Shown piece after piece: positions 8,503 through 17,621 of a stretch of 64,000 nucleotides of DNA. Each line of letters opens with the position of its first letter. The first letter of the stretch is position 1. Location of the stretch: positions 4,440,501-4,504,500 of the forward strand of contig NZ_CP009122.1 of assembly GCF_000803645.1 (NCBI RefSeq), read 5' to 3'. Source of the DNA: Sphingopyxis fribergensis (GTDB lineage Bacteria; Pseudomonadota; Alphaproteobacteria; Sphingomonadales; Sphingomonadaceae). A program made the translations under genes and the position numbers. Below the pieces are notes generated by a model. That model was not told the origin of the DNA. It saw only the letters and a list, made by a program, of their open reading frames with translations, and did no database searches.

Positions 8503-8516
8503 TCAAGGAACGACCA

Positions 8517-8981
8517 ATGGATATCGCCGCCAAAATCGCCGAACTCGGCCTCGAACTTCCCAAGCCCGCCGCGCCGGTCGCCGCTTATGTCCCCGTCGTC
8601 GAACATGGCGGCCTGCTCTATGTCAGCGGCCAGCTGCCATTCCGCGACGGGCAGGTCGTGACTGGCCGCCTGGGCGAAGACGTCGACGTCGCGGGCGGTC
8701 AGGATGCCGCGCAGCGCGTCGCGCTGATGCTCGTTGCGCAGATCGGGCAGGCGCTCGGCGGCGACTGGTCGCGCGTCGCGCGCATCATAAAGCTCGGCGT
8801 TTTCGTCAACAGCACCCCCGGTTTCACCGATCAGGCGAAGGTCGCGAATGGCGCGTCGGACCTGTTCGAGGCGCTGTTCGGCGATGCGGGGCGCCATGCG
8901 CGCGCTGCGGTTGGCGTTGCGGTGCTGCCACTCGGCGCGGCGGTCGAGGCCGACGCGATCGTCGCGGTGCGCCCGGCCTAA
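8517..8981 (+). CDS. RidA-family protein (YjgF/YER057c/UK114)
   Basis: 154 residues, start ATG at 8517 chosen because AAGGAAC lies seven bases upstream. The sequence matches the longer RidA subgroup: VVEHGGLLYVSGQLPFRDG near the N-terminus and ARAAVGVAVLPLGAAVEADAI near the C-terminus. RidA proteins are trimers that hydrolyse reactive 2-aminoacrylate and related imines; this longer subgroup lacks a clear copy of the C-terminal catalytic Arg context of E. coli RidA, so the activity is uncertain. It lies between a HAD gene and a FemAB-like gene on the same strand. Confidence 0.85.
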   Translation: MDIAAKIAELGLELPKPAAPVAAYVPVVEHGGLLYVSGQLPFRDGQVVTGRLGEDVDVAGGQDAAQRVALMLVAQIGQALGGDWSRVARIIKLGVFVNSTPGFTDQAKVANGASDLFEALFGDAGRHARAAVGVAVLPLGAAVEADAIVAVRPA

Positions 8982-8984
8982 ATC

Positions 8985-10136
8985 ATGGCCGAGGCCGACC
9001 CGCCGGCACGCGCCATCTCGCTCGGTAGCGGCGTTGCCGCGATCGAAGCCGCGGCGTGGGACGCACTGCACGATGGCAGCAACCCATTTGTCGGTCACGC
9101 CTTCCTGGCGTTGCTCGAAGACTCGGGCAGCGTCGGGGCGGGCACCGGATGGCAGGCGGCGCCGCTGCTCGTCGAGGATGCCGGCGGCGCGCTCGTCGCC
9201 GCCGCGCCCGCCTATCTCAAATCGCACAGCCAGGGCGAATATGTCTTCGACCATGCATGGGCCGATGCGTGGGCGCGTGCGGGCGGCGATTATTATCCGA
9301 AGCTGCAGATCGCGGCGCCCTTCACCCCGGTGCCGGGGCCGCGCCTGCTCTCGAACGACAAGGGCGACGCGCTGCTGCTGCTCCGCGCCGCGGAGGCGGT
9401 GGTGCGGCAGAACCAGCTGTCTTCGGCGCATGCCACCTTCGTCGCGCCCGAGCAGATGTCGTTGTTCGAGGAAGCGGGGTGGCTCATCCGCCGCGATATC
9501 CAGTTTCATTTCGCGAACGCGGGCTATCGCAGCTTCAACGATTTCCTCGCCACGCTGACTTCGGCAAAACGCAAGCAACTGCGCAAGGAGCGGCTACGCG
9601 CGATCGAGGGGCTGCGGATTGAGGAGCTCACCGGCGATGCGATCCGCCCCGACCATTGGGACGCGATGTGGCTTTTCTATCAGGACACCGGCGCGCGCAA
9701 ATGGGGGCATCCGTACCTCACGCGCGAAGCCTTCGACCTGATGGGTGAAAGGATGGCCGAGCAGATCATCCTGCTCATCGCCTATGACGGCGAGGAACGG
9801 CCGGTCGCGGGCGCGCTGCACTTCCTCGGTGCCGATACATTATACGGTCGCTATTGGGGCTGCCAGATCGACATCCCCTATCTGCATTTCGAACTATGCT
9901 ATTACCGCGCGATCGATATTGCCATCGAACGCGGCCTGGCGCGTGTCGAGGCGGGCGCGCAGGGCGGGCACAAGCTCGCGCGCGGCTATGGCCCCGTCGC
10001 GACCTGGTCGGCGCATTTTATCGCGGACACGGGATTTCGGCGCGCCGTCGCCGACTATCTCGAACAGGAACGGCAAGCGGAAGCGGTCGAGATGGATTGG
10101 CTCGAAGGGCACACGCCCTTCAAGCGGAAGGATTAG
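8985..10136 (+). CDS. FemAB-like N-acyltransferase family protein (DUF482)
   Basis: 383 residues of the GNAT/FemAB-like family once called DUF482. Family hallmarks visible are NPFVGHAFLALLEDSGS, YYPKLQIAAPFTPVPGPRLL, the KRKQLRKER stretch and HYARG-like RVEAGAQGGHKLARG near residue 315. Members are cytoplasmic and often annotated as peptidoglycan-biosynthesis related, by distant similarity to FemX-type aminoacyl transferases; the reaction is not established. It begins three bases after the RidA stop, without a strong ribosome-binding site, so translational coupling is likely. Its stop overlaps the convergent Sel1-repeat gene by four bases. Confidence 0.8.
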   Translation: MAEADPPARAISLGSGVAAIEAAAWDALHDGSNPFVGHAFLALLEDSGSVGAGTGWQAAPLLVEDAGGALVAAAPAYLKSHSQGEYVFDHAWADAWARAGGDYYPKLQIAAPFTPVPGPRLLSNDKGDALLLLRAAEAVVRQNQLSSAHATFVAPEQMSLFEEAGWLIRRDIQFHFANAGYRSFNDFLATLTSAKRKQLRKERLRAIEGLRIEELTGDAIRPDHWDAMWLFYQDTGARKWGHPYLTREAFDLMGERMAEQIILLIAYDGEERPVAGALHFLGADTLYGRYWGCQIDIPYLHFELCYYRAIDIAIERGLARVEAGAQGGHKLARGYGPVATWSAHFIADTGFRRAVADYLEQERQAEAVEMDWLEGHTPFKRKD

Positions 10137-10447
10137 GCCGCGAAGCGGCGTGCTGCGGGACGGCGCGCCGTCTCGTCGAGCCAGGCGCGCGCCTGACGCT
10201 GCGCTTCCGCGATCTCGTCGCGGCTCATTTCGTCCGACAGGTCGGCGCGGCACTGCTGGCCTTCGACATTGCCGCCGAGCGCTGCCAGGTTGAACCATTT
10301 ATGCGCCTGGATCAGGTCGACATCGACCCCGCCAGTGCCGGTCGAAAAAGCGATACCGAGATCGAAATACGCATTGGCGTCGCCGCGTGCGGCGTCGAGC
10401 AGACGGCTCTCGATCAGATATTGGGCAGACTTCAGACTATTCGCCAT
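10133..10447 (-). CDS. Small Sel1-like repeat protein
   Basis: 104 residues. Residues about 20-60 carry a Sel1-type tetratricopeptide-like helix pair (ANAYFDLGIAFSTG, then AHKWFNLAALGGNVEGQ). Such repeats mediate protein contacts. No signal peptide. ATG at 10447 was chosen since AGGGG lies seven to eight bases upstream and an earlier in-frame ATG at 10492 has none. Its last four bases overlap the convergent FemAB-like gene. Partner unknown. Confidence 0.75.
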   Translation of the reverse strand: MANSLKSAQYLIESRLLDAARGDANAYFDLGIAFSTGTGGVDVDLIQAHKWFNLAALGGNVEGQQCRADLSDEMSRDEIAEAQRQARAWLDETARRPAARRFAA

Positions 10448-10587
10448 GATAACCCCCTGTCGCTTCCCCCCACAGGAAGCTTCGGCCCCCAACCTTGCGG
10501 CTTATGGTCAACAAAGCGTTAACGGTGCATCGATTTTCTTGTGGATGGGACAGGGGGTCCCCGGAAACCTGGGATTTTTGCGGTTAA

Positions 10588-11427
10588 TCAACCGACTGCC
10601 AAATTGTCTATCAACCGCGTTTTTCCAATCCGCGCAGCTGCCAGAAGCCGCGCTGGCTTGCGAAAGGCGTCCAGTCTTTCGAGGCTGTCGGCATCGGCGA
10701 GCGCGACATAATCGACGCTGTCAAAGCCGCTCTTGACGATCGCCGCCTCGGCCTTGGCGAGCGTTTCGTTCACCTCGTCGCCGCCCGCAATCGCTGTCGC
10801 CGCCGCCTTCAACGCCGCGGGAAAGGCGGTCGCAGCGGCTCGCTGATCCTTTGACAGATAGGCATTGCGCGACGACAGCGCGAGGCCGTCGGTGTCGCGT
10901 GCGATCGGCGCGCCCAAAATGTCGATGCCGAAATCGAGGTCGCGCGCCATGCGGCGGATGATCGCGAGCTGCTGCCAATCCTTTTCGCCGAAGATCGCCA
11001 CGTCGGGCCGCACCTGATTGAACAACTTGGCGACGACGGTCGCAACGCCGTCGAAATGCCCCGGGCGCGCCGCGCCGCAATAATCGGCGCCGAGTTCGGA
11101 AACCTCGATATGCGTGCTGTGCCCCGACGGATAGACGGTCGCGACATCGGGCGCCCAGAGCAGGCTCGTGCCTTCCTGCGCCAGCATCGCCGCGTCGCGC
11201 GCCTCGTCGCGCGGATAGGCGGCAAAATCCTCATTGGGGCCGAATTGGGTCGGATTGACGAAGATCGACACGACGGCATGGTCCGCAACACGCTTCGCCA
11301 TGCGGACGAGCGAGACATGGCCGTCGTGCAGCGATCCCATCGTCGGCACGAGCGCGACGCTCTTGCCCCCTTGCTTTAGTGCCGTAACGGCACGTTGCAG
11401 CATTGCGATGTCACGGATGATTTGCAC
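10588..11427 (-). CDS. panC: Pantothenate synthetase
   Basis: 279 residues, normal length. It joins pantoate and beta-alanine with ATP to form pantothenate for coenzyme A. Motifs: PTMGSLHDGH (28-37) with the HxGH-type nucleotide site, FVNPTQFGPNEDFAAYPR, GEKDWQQL and the KMSKS-like LSSRNAYLS. Divergent from mipZ; panB is not in the window. A weak CGGTT/AACCG stem overlaps its stop codon at 10581-10594. Confidence 0.97.
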   Translation of the reverse strand: MQIIRDIAMLQRAVTALKQGGKSVALVPTMGSLHDGHVSLVRMAKRVADHAVVSIFVNPTQFGPNEDFAAYPRDEARDAAMLAQEGTSLLWAPDVATVYPSGHSTHIEVSELGADYCGAARPGHFDGVATVVAKLFNQVRPDVAIFGEKDWQQLAIIRRMARDLDFGIDILGAPIARDTDGLALSSRNAYLSKDQRAAATAFPAALKAAATAIAGGDEVNETLAKAEAAIVKSGFDSVDYVALADADSLERLDAFRKPARLLAAARIGKTRLIDNLAVG

Positions 11428-11513
11428 GCCCGGTCGGCCTCCGATATTGGCGCGACTATATCACTTCGCGCGTCGGCCGCCCATGCCGCGCAAACAGGAA
11501 AATCGCAACGCTC

Positions 11514-12323
11514 ATGACGAAGCCCGCACCGCACCGCATCATCTTTGCCAATGAAAAGGGTGGGACCGGAAAATCGACCTGCGCCGTGCATTTCGCGGTC
11601 GCGCTGGCGAGCCAGGGCTGGCGCGTTGCGGGGATCGATCTCGATCCGCGCCAGCGCACCTTTCACCGCTATCTCGAAAACCGCGAACAGACCGCGAAGC
11701 GCCGCGAGATAACGCTGCCCACCCCGCGCTTCGAGGTGTTCACCGGCTCGACGGTCGAGGAACTCGACGAGCAGGTCGCGCGGCTCAGCGAAGACGCCGA
11801 TTACATCATCGCCGACACACCCGGCCGCGATGACGTCTTCGCGCGCCACCTCGCGACGAGCGCCGACACGCTCGTCACCCCGATCAACGACAGCTTCATC
11901 GATTTCGACCTGATCGGCCAGGTCGATCCCGAAACCTTTCAGGTCACCCGTCCCAGCTTCTATTCCGAACTGATCTGGGACGCGCGCAAGACGCGCGCGA
12001 AGACCGACGGGCGGACGATCGACTGGATCATCCTGCGCAACCGCCTCCAGCATGTCGACGCGCACAATATGCGCCGCGTCGGCGAGGCACTGACCCAGTT
12101 GTCGCGGCGCGTCGGCTTCCGCGTCATCCCTGGGCTTGGCGAGCGCGTTATCTATCGCGAACTTTTCCCCGCTGGCCTCACCCTGCTCGACAAGGCGCAT
12201 CTCGGCGGCATGGGGATTGGGCATGTCGTCGCGCGGCAGGAACTGCGCGAAGCGATGGGAGGATTGAACCTTCCCGCGCGCGAGCGGTTCCACCCGGACG
12301 GCGACCTTTTCGCCGCCGCCTGA
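11514..12323 (+). CDS. mipZ: MipZ-like division-plane positioning ATPase (ParA family)
   Basis: 269-residue P-loop ATPase of the ParA/MinD group. The deviant Walker A motif is KGGTGKST (15-22), preceded by IIFANEK, and [11 protein letters not shown] is the Walker B region; the C-terminal [21 protein letters not shown] is typical of MipZ. In Caulobacter MipZ forms a gradient from ParB at the poles and inhibits FtsZ assembly away from midcell; the same role is inferred here. No parB is nearby, so this is not a plasmid partition gene. Followed after 29 bases by a phosphohexomutase gene with its own AGAGGA site. Confidence 0.9.
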   Translation: MTKPAPHRIIFANEKGGTGKSTCAVHFAVALASQGWRVAGIDLDPRQRTFHRYLENREQTAKRREITLPTPRFEVFTGSTVEELDEQVARLSEDADYIIADTPGRDDVFARHLATSADTLVTPINDSFIDFDLIGQVDPETFQVTRPSFYSELIWDARKTRAKTDGRTIDWIILRNRLQHVDAHNMRRVGEALTQLSRRVGFRVIPGLGERVIYRELFPAGLTLLDKAHLGGMGIGHVVARQELREAMGGLNLPARERFHPDGDLFAAA

Positions 12324-12352
12324 ATTCCGTCTCTCCCCCAAGAGGATCCCCC

Positions 12353-13735
12353 ATGACCCATGTTTTCCATCCGACGATGCTGCGCGAATATGACATACGC
12401 GGCGTCGTTGGCGACACGCTGTCCGACAAGGACGCCTATGCCATCGGCCGCAGCTTCGCGACGCTGGTCCGCCGTGCGGGCGGCAAGCGCGTCGCGGTCG
12501 GCTATGACGGCCGTCTGTCGTCGCCCATGCTTGCCGACGCGCTGATTGCCGGGGTCAATGCTGCGGGCGTCGACGCGCTCAACGTCGGGCTCGGTCCGAC
12601 GCCGATGCTCTATTATGCCGCGTCAACCGAGGATGTAGAGGGCGGCATACAGATAACCGGCAGCCACAACCCCCCCGACTATAATGGCTTCAAATTTGTG
12701 ATGCAGGGGCGTCCCTTCTATGGCGCCGACATTCTGGGCATCGGCGAAATGGCCGCCGCAGGCGACTGGGAGGCGGGTGAAGGCACGTCGCAGAGCATCG
12801 ATATCGTCGATGCCTATGTCGACCGGCTGGTCGAAGGGTTCGCGGGCGGCGCCTTCCGCATCGGCTGGGACGCCGGCAACGGCGCCGCGGGCACGGTCAT
12901 CGAGAAGCTCACGGCGCGCCTTCCGGGCGAGCATCATTTGCTGTTTACCGACATTGACGGACATTTTCCGAACCACCATCCCGATCCGACCGAAGAGAAG
13001 AATCTTGCAGACCTGCGCAAGCTCGTCGCGGAGAAGAGCCTCGATTTCGGCGTCGCTTTCGATGGAGACGGCGACCGCATCGGCGCGATCGACGGCGAGG
13101 GCCGGGTGATCTGGGGCGACCAGTTGCTGCAAATCTACGCCGCTGCGGTGCTGCAAGATCTGCCCGGCGCGACGGTGATCGCCGATGTGAAGGCGAGCCA
13201 GGCTTTGTTCGACCGCGTCGCCGCGCTCGGCGGCAAGCCGCTGATGTGGAAGACCGGCCACAGCCTGATCAAGGCGAAGATGAAGGAAACCGGCAGTCCG
13301 CTGGCGGGCGAGATGAGCGGGCATATCTTCTTCGCCGATCGCTATTATGGCTATGACGATGCGCCTTACGCCGCGATCCGGCTGATCGAGGCGGCGACGA
13401 AGCTTGGGCAGAGCGTCACCGAATTGCGCGGTAACATGGCGCCGATGGTCAACACCCCCGAAATGCGCTTCCAGGTCGACGAAAGCCGCAAATTCGCCAT
13501 TGTGGACGAAGTCCTGGGTCGGCTCGGCGCATCGGGCGCGCAGGTCGACCGCACCGACGGCGCGCGCGTGCTCACCGACGATGGCTGGTGGCTGCTCCGC
13601 GCTTCGAACACGCAGGATGTGCTCGTCGCGCGCGCCGAGGCGAAGGATGAGGCGGCGCTGACGCGGCTGCTCGCGGCGATCGACGAACAGCTCGCGCTGT
13701 CGGGAATCGCGCGCGGGCCGCAGGCGGCGCATTGA
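12353..13735 (+). CDS. Phosphomannomutase/phosphoglucomutase
   Basis: 460 residues, the usual four-domain alpha-D-phosphohexomutase. The phosphoserine loop is [14 protein letters not shown] with Ser104, the metal loop is FDGDGDRIG near 237, the sugar loop is GEMSGHIFF near 320, and the phosphate-binding loop lies around [13 protein letters not shown] near 425. It interconverts hexose 1- and 6-phosphates for exopolysaccharide and lipopolysaccharide precursors; ManB/AlgC-like naming is reasonable but whether mannose or glucose is preferred is not decidable here. Confidence 0.92.
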   Translation: MTHVFHPTMLREYDIRGVVGDTLSDKDAYAIGRSFATLVRRAGGKRVAVGYDGRLSSPMLADALIAGVNAAGVDALNVGLGPTPMLYYAASTEDVEGGIQITGSHNPPDYNGFKFVMQGRPFYGADILGIGEMAAAGDWEAGEGTSQSIDIVDAYVDRLVEGFAGGAFRIGWDAGNGAAGTVIEKLTARLPGEHHLLFTDIDGHFPNHHPDPTEEKNLADLRKLVAEKSLDFGVAFDGDGDRIGAIDGEGRVIWGDQLLQIYAAAVLQDLPGATVIADVKASQALFDRVAALGGKPLMWKTGHSLIKAKMKETGSPLAGEMSGHIFFADRYYGYDDAPYAAIRLIEAATKLGQSVTELRGNMAPMVNTPEMRFQVDESRKFAIVDEVLGRLGASGAQVDRTDGARVLTDDGWWLLRASNTQDVLVARAEAKDEAALTRLLAAIDEQLALSGIARGPQAAH

Positions 13736-13744
13736 TAACTAAAA

Positions 13745-13867
13745 TCCCTCTCCTTCAGGGGAGGGCAGCGAGACTTGCGAACTTGTTCGTTAGTCGCAGC
13801 GGGTGGGGGCTAGCGACCTGGCGCCGGACCTCGATCCCCCACCCCCCCTCCTCTGAAGGGGAGAGGC
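13745..13867. repeat. Structured intergenic repeat with inverted ends
   Basis: About 123 bases between the phosphohexomutase gene and lptB. The left end CCCTCTCCTTCAGGGGAGG and the right end CCTCTGAAGGGGAGAGG are inverted copies with small differences. Inside, GGGTGGGGG (13801-13809) pairs with CCCCCACCC (13836-13844), and CGAAC/GTTCG form a small hairpin near 13780. No reading frame is plausible. It resembles the palindromic intergenic repeats common in sphingomonads; a single arm recurs at 7080-7101. Confidence 0.7.
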
Positions 13868-13957
13868 TTTAAGGGATGCAAAAATCTTGCCAGATTGACG
13901 TTCGCCGCGTCGCTGGGGTAACGCGCTCGTGGGGCTAGAACTGGAACCGACCGACCT

Positions 13958-14773
13958 ATGACCGACGACGAATCCAATGCGGGCACGCTGACCGAGGGCG
14001 ATCATGGGGTCACCGAGCATCGCGCGCATGTCCGCGAAGAAGCCGCGGCGGGCAACGGCCTCGCGGTCATCTCGATTGCGAAGAGCTATGACAAGCGCAC
14101 GGTTCTCTCCGACGTCTCGCTGTCGGTCGGCAAGGGCGAGGTCGTCGGCCTGCTTGGCCCCAACGGCGCGGGCAAGACGACCTGCTTCTATTCGATCATG
14201 GGACTGGTAAAACCCGACGCCGGACGCATCATGCTCGACGGCGCCGACATCACCGCACTGCCGATGTATCGCCGCGCGATCCTCGGGCTCGGTTACCTGC
14301 CGCAGGAAACCTCGATCTTTCGCGGCATGACGGTCGAACAGAATATCGGAGCCGTGCTCGAACTCAGCGAACCCGACAAGGTATCGCGCGAGCGACGGCT
14401 CGAAGAATTGCTCGACGAATTCGGCCTCACGCGGCTCCGCGATTCGGCGGCGATGGCCTTATCAGGCGGCGAACGGCGTCGCGCAGAGATTGCGCGTGCA
14501 TTGGCCGCCAATCCGTCGATCATGCTGCTCGACGAACCGTTCGCAGGCATCGATCCGCTGTCGATCAGCGATATTCGCGACCTCGTCGCCGATTTGAAGA
14601 CGCGCGGGATCGGGGTGCTGATCACCGATCATAATGTGCGCGAGACGCTCGACCTCGTCGACCGCGCCTGCATCATCTACGACGGCAAGGTATTGCTTGC
14701 CGGCTCCCCGGAAGAGCTCGTCGCCGACCCCGAGGTGCGTCGCCTCTATCTCGGCGAGGGCTTCTCCTTGTGA
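13958..14773 (+). CDS. lptB: LPS export ABC transporter ATP-binding protein LptB
   Basis: 271 residues. After an N-terminal extension of about 35 residues comes a complete ABC ATPase: Walker A GPNGAGKT (67-74), Q-loop in YLPQETSIFRGM, signature LSGGERRR, Walker B IMLLDEPFAGID and the switch His in ITDHNVRET. LptB powers the LptFGC bridge that moves lipopolysaccharide to the outer membrane. The lptB-rpoN order is widespread in proteobacteria and supports the call over a branched-chain amino acid transporter. lptA and lptC are not adjacent here. Downstream rpoN starts 14 bases on. Confidence 0.95.
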   Translation: MTDDESNAGTLTEGDHGVTEHRAHVREEAAAGNGLAVISIAKSYDKRTVLSDVSLSVGKGEVVGLLGPNGAGKTTCFYSIMGLVKPDAGRIMLDGADITALPMYRRAILGLGYLPQETSIFRGMTVEQNIGAVLELSEPDKVSRERRLEELLDEFGLTRLRDSAAMALSGGERRRAEIARALAANPSIMLLDEPFAGIDPLSISDIRDLVADLKTRGIGVLITDHNVRETLDLVDRACIIYDGKVLLAGSPEELVADPEVRRLYLGEGFSL

Positions 14774-14787
14774 TCGACTAGACACTG

Positions 14788-16254
14788 ATGGCGTTGGGTC
14801 CGCGCCTCGATCTCCGCCAGTCGCAATCGCTGGTGATGACGCCGCAGCTGCAGCAAGCGATCAAGCTGCTAGCGTTGTCGAACCTCGAACTCGAGGCCTA
14901 TCTGGCCGAGGCGCTCGAAGGCAATCCGCTGCTCGATGCCGCGTCGGCGGACAGTGACGGGAGCGCGGGCGATCCCGAATATACGCCCGGCGGCGACGCG
15001 CCGACCACCGAAGCCGCGTCGCTCGACGCCGATCAGGCGCTGGCAGCCGACGGCGGCAGCGCGAACGATCTCGACGTCGACCTCGCCGCCGACAGCTTTC
15101 ACCACGACAGCGCGAGCGACAATGTCGGGCTGTCGGGATCGGGTGAGGATATCGATTTCGACAGCTTCGCCGAGCAAGAGGGCACGCTCCACGACCATCT
15201 ACTCGCTCAGGTCGGCGAACGCTTCAGCGGCATCGAGGCGATCGTCGCGGGGCAGCTTGTCTCGCTGATCGACGAGACGGGATATCTGCGCGCCGACCTT
15301 GCCGAACTCGCGGCGCAATTGGGCGTCCCGCTCGCCTTGCTCGAAGACGTGCTGGCGGGCATCCAATGCTTCGACCCGGCGGGCGTCGGCGGGCGCGACC
15401 TTGCCGAATGTATCGCGATCCAGGCGCGCGAAGCCGATCGCTACGATCCCGCGATGGCGACGATGATCGCGCATCTCGATCTTGTCGCCAAGGGTGCCTT
15501 TCCGCAGCTGAAGCGCATCTGCGGGGTCGATGACGAAGACCTTGCCGACATGATTCGCGAACTGCGCAGCTATGATCCGAAGCCCGGGTTGAAATTCGGC
15601 AGCGAAGGCGCCCCGGCGGTCGTCCCCGACCTGTATATCCGCCAGACAGCGAAGGGCTGGTCGGTCGAGATCAACAGCGGCACCCTGCCGCGGCTGCTCG
15701 TCAACCGCCGCTATTATACCGAACTCGCGCAGGGCGCGGCGGCGAAGAGCAAGGCATGGCTGTCCGAGCAGCTTGCGGGGGCCAACTGGCTCGTCCGCGC
15801 ACTCGACCAGCGCCAGCGCACGATCGTCAAGGTCGCGAGCGCGATCGTGAAGCAGCAGGAAGGCTTTTTCCTTCACGGCGTCGCGCATATGCGCCCGCTG
15901 ACCTTGCGTCAGGTCGCCGAGGAAATCGGCATGCACGAATCGACCGTCAGCCGCGTCACGAGCAACAAATATCTGAGCTGCGCGCGCGGATTGTTCGAAC
16001 TCAAATATTTCTTCTCGAGCGGCATTTCGGCGACCGAGGGCGAAGGTGCGGTGTCGTCCGAATCGATCAAGAGCCGGATCAAGGCGATGATCGAGGCGGA
16101 GGATGGCAAGGCGATTCTCTCCGACGAAACGATCGCGCAGAAACTCTCGGCCGAGGGGCACGACATCGCGCGGCGCACCGTAGTCAAATACCGTGAGGCA
16201 ATGGGCTATGGCTCGTCGGTGCAACGGCGGCGGCAAAAGGCGTTGGCGGGGTAA
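14788..16254 (+). CDS. rpoN: RNA polymerase sigma-54 factor
   Basis: 488 residues. Region I at the N-terminus is the Gln/Leu-rich activator-contact segment (LRQSQSLVMTPQLQQAIKLL); region II is acidic and Asp/Ala-rich (about 50-120); the core-binding region follows; the DNA-binding part has a helix-turn-helix near MHESTVSRVTSNKYL and the RpoN box ARRTVVKYREAMGY close to the end. Sigma-54 transcribes -24/-12 promoters with enhancer-binding activators, for nitrogen and other responses. Co-oriented with lptB and probably in one transcript. Confidence 0.97.
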   Translation: MALGPRLDLRQSQSLVMTPQLQQAIKLLALSNLELEAYLAEALEGNPLLDAASADSDGSAGDPEYTPGGDAPTTEAASLDADQALAADGGSANDLDVDLAADSFHHDSASDNVGLSGSGEDIDFDSFAEQEGTLHDHLLAQVGERFSGIEAIVAGQLVSLIDETGYLRADLAELAAQLGVPLALLEDVLAGIQCFDPAGVGGRDLAECIAIQAREADRYDPAMATMIAHLDLVAKGAFPQLKRICGVDDEDLADMIRELRSYDPKPGLKFGSEGAPAVVPDLYIRQTAKGWSVEINSGTLPRLLVNRRYYTELAQGAAAKSKAWLSEQLAGANWLVRALDQRQRTIVKVASAIVKQQEGFFLHGVAHMRPLTLRQVAEEIGMHESTVSRVTSNKYLSCARGLFELKYFFSSGISATEGEGAVSSESIKSRIKAMIEAEDGKAILSDETIAQKLSAEGHDIARRTVVKYREAMGYGSSVQRRRQKALAG

Positions 16255-16262
16255 CCTTAGCT

Positions 16263-16335
16263 CGTCACCCCGGACTTACTCCGGGGCCCATGATGCCCCG
16301 GTTCCCGTGGATCCCGGAGCAAGTCCGGGATGACG
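16263..16335. repeat. 73-base palindromic repeat, CGTCA/TGACG ends
   Basis: The left arm CGTCACCCCGGACTTACTCC and a right arm ending CAAGTCCGGGATGACG are imperfect inverted copies, each able to form a hairpin. Located between rpoN and rpmJ. It shares its CGTCA...TGACG ends and overall design with the elements at 17622-17693 and 55515-55586 but has a different stem sequence (CCCGGA instead of CCCGCG). Confidence 0.75.
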
Positions 16336-16354
16336 AAATAAGGACAGCAGCCGG

Positions 16355-16383
16355 TTGACTTTTTACCCGCTTCCCCATAGTTG
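16355..16383 (+). promoter_or_regulatory. Candidate promoter of rpmJ
   Basis: TTGACT (16355-16360) is followed after 17 bases by TAGTTG (16378-16383). The -35 matches consensus in five of six positions, the -10 is weak. It lies directly after the palindromic repeat and about 40 bases before the rpmJ start, which would leave a leader of roughly 35 bases. Confidence 0.45.
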
Positions 16384-16425
16384 CGCCGCTTCGCGTCAAT
16401 ACGCCAAGATTTACGGACAGAGATC

Positions 16426-16551
16426 ATGAAGATTCGCAACAGCCTGAAGTCGCTGAAGGACCGCCACCGGGATAACCGCGTTATCCGCCGCCGTGGCCGC
16501 ACCTATGTGATCAACAAGACCAACCGCCGCTTCAAGGCGCGCCAGGGCTAA
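16426..16551 (+). CDS. rpmJ: 50S ribosomal protein L36
   Basis: 41 residues beginning [20 protein letters not shown] and ending [10 protein letters not shown], a full match to the L36 form usual in alphaproteobacteria (YkgO-like). It has no cysteine, so it is the zinc-independent type, like the L33 encoded at 6774-6941. The ATG follows ACGGACAGAGATC. It stands alone between rpoN and a HAD gene, with its own promoter-like sequence. Confidence 0.96.
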   Translation: MKIRNSLKSLKDRHRDNRVIRRRGRTYVINKTNRRFKARQG

Positions 16552-16598
16552 AGCCCTGTCGGGACATATGTCCCGCGCGCATTTGCGAGCAAGCGTTA

Positions 16599-16622
16599 CG
16601 CCGTCGGATGCTTCCGGCGGCG
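16599..16622 (+). terminator. Hairpin between rpmJ and the HAD gene
   Basis: CGCCGTCGG (16599-16607) pairs with CCGGCGGCG (16614-16622), with one G-T pair, around a six-base loop, followed by CTTTCG. The short T-run makes it a moderate intrinsic terminator for rpmJ. A separate perfect palindrome GGGACATATGTCCC sits at 16561-16574, closer to the stop codon. Confidence 0.5.
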
Positions 16623-16644
16623 CTTTCGCGTGTCTGGAGGCCGC

Positions 16645-17259
16645 ATGATTCGCCGTAGCGTGATCTTCGACGTCGGCCGCGTCCTGTTCGACTGGGACCT
16701 GCGCTATCTCTTCGCCAAGCTGATCGCCGAGAAAGACGAGCTCGAATGGTTCGTCACCAACGTCGTCACGCCGCAATGGCATTTCCAGCACGACGCAGGC
16801 CGCCCGCTGGCCGAGATGCTACCCGAACTGAAAGCCGAATTTCCCGATCATGCGATGCTGATCGACGCCTATGCGACGCGCTTTAACGAGACGATCCCCG
16901 CGCCCATGCCCGGCAGCCTCGAACTCGTCAAACGCCTCGACGCCGCGGGCGTACCGCTCTTCGCGATCACCAATTTCGGTCATGAATTCTGGGAAGGCTT
17001 CCGCCCGACCCAGCCGATCTTCAATCTCTTTCGCGATATCGTCGTGTCGGGGACCGAAAAATTGATGAAGCCCGATCCCGCAATCTACCATCTCGCCATC
17101 GAGCGATTCGGCATCGACCCCGCGAGTGCGCTTTTCATCGACGACAATGCCGCGAATGTGGCGGGTGCCGAATCGGTTGGCATCGCGGCCCATCGGTTCA
17201 AGGATGCGGCGACGTTGGAGGCCGAACTGCTCGCGCGCGGATATTTGCCGGCTCGATGA
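16645..17259 (+). CDS. HAD-family phosphatase (YihX-like)
   Basis: 204 residues. ATG at 16645 chosen because TGGAGG lies four bases upstream; an in-frame GTG at 16630 would add five residues. Motif I is VIFDVGRVLFDWD, so the second acidic residue of the usual Asp-x-Asp is glycine, as in the YihX/epoxide hydrolase-N branch. Motif II is FAITNFG, motif III the Lys in MKPDPAIYHLAI, motif IV FIDDNAANVAGAE. The cap is small and helical. Probable sugar phosphatase or dehalogenase-like hydrolase; substrate unknown. Its stop overlaps the next ATG by four bases. Confidence 0.85.
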   Translation: MIRRSVIFDVGRVLFDWDLRYLFAKLIAEKDELEWFVTNVVTPQWHFQHDAGRPLAEMLPELKAEFPDHAMLIDAYATRFNETIPAPMPGSLELVKRLDAAGVPLFAITNFGHEFWEGFRPTQPIFNLFRDIVVSGTEKLMKPDPAIYHLAIERFGIDPASALFIDDNAANVAGAESVGIAAHRFKDAATLEAELLARGYLPAR

Positions 17260-17597
17260 GCAGGGCGGATCGTCTTGAACGCCTCGACGCCCGTCGGGTC
17301 GAGCTGGAAGCCGAATATGCGGATGTGTTGCTGGACGCGTTGCGTCGGGTTGCTTCCGGCTCATGGGGCTTGTTTGGCCACACCAAGGATCGCGCGGCGC
17401 ACGCCAAATGGGAACCCGTCGTTACGGACTTGTGCGACCGGGGCGGAGAAATCGATCAAGTGCGCGATCAACTGGGCTTGCAGCCTTTCGCGTTGCACGA
17501 AGAATTCGAGGCGTCTCGCGGACCCGTGGCATCGAACGCGCCGGGCGAACCCAAGCAGGCGAAGGCATGGCTGGAGCGACTGGGTGAGGACGTCTAG
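17256..17597 (+). CDS. Hypothetical protein, translationally coupled to HAD gene
   Basis: 113 residues, charged and helical, no signal peptide, membrane segment or cysteine pattern that suggests a fold beyond two cysteines' absence of a metal motif. The first 30 residues (RADRLERLDARRVELEAEYA) could form a coiled coil; a central GSWGLFGHTKDRAAHAKWEP block looks conserved-like. It overlaps the HAD gene by ATGA, so both are made from one transcript. I do not recognise the family and propose no function. Confidence 0.65.
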   Translation: MSRADRLERLDARRVELEAEYADVLLDALRRVASGSWGLFGHTKDRAAHAKWEPVVTDLCDRGGEIDQVRDQLGLQPFALHEEFEASRGPVASNAPGEPKQAKAWLERLGEDV

Positions 17598-17621
17598 GCG
17601 CTTACCCGCCATCCAAAATAT

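Noticed and set aside
13958..14773. lptB as a branched-chain amino acid transporter ATPase
   Set aside because: The pairing with rpoN and the sequence motifs fit LptB; no livH/M/G/J genes are nearby.
16561..16574. Perfect 14-base palindrome GGGACATATGTCCC after rpmJ as an operator
   Set aside because: It lies just after a stop codon with no promoter element near it; the moderate terminator at 16599-16622 explains the region better.
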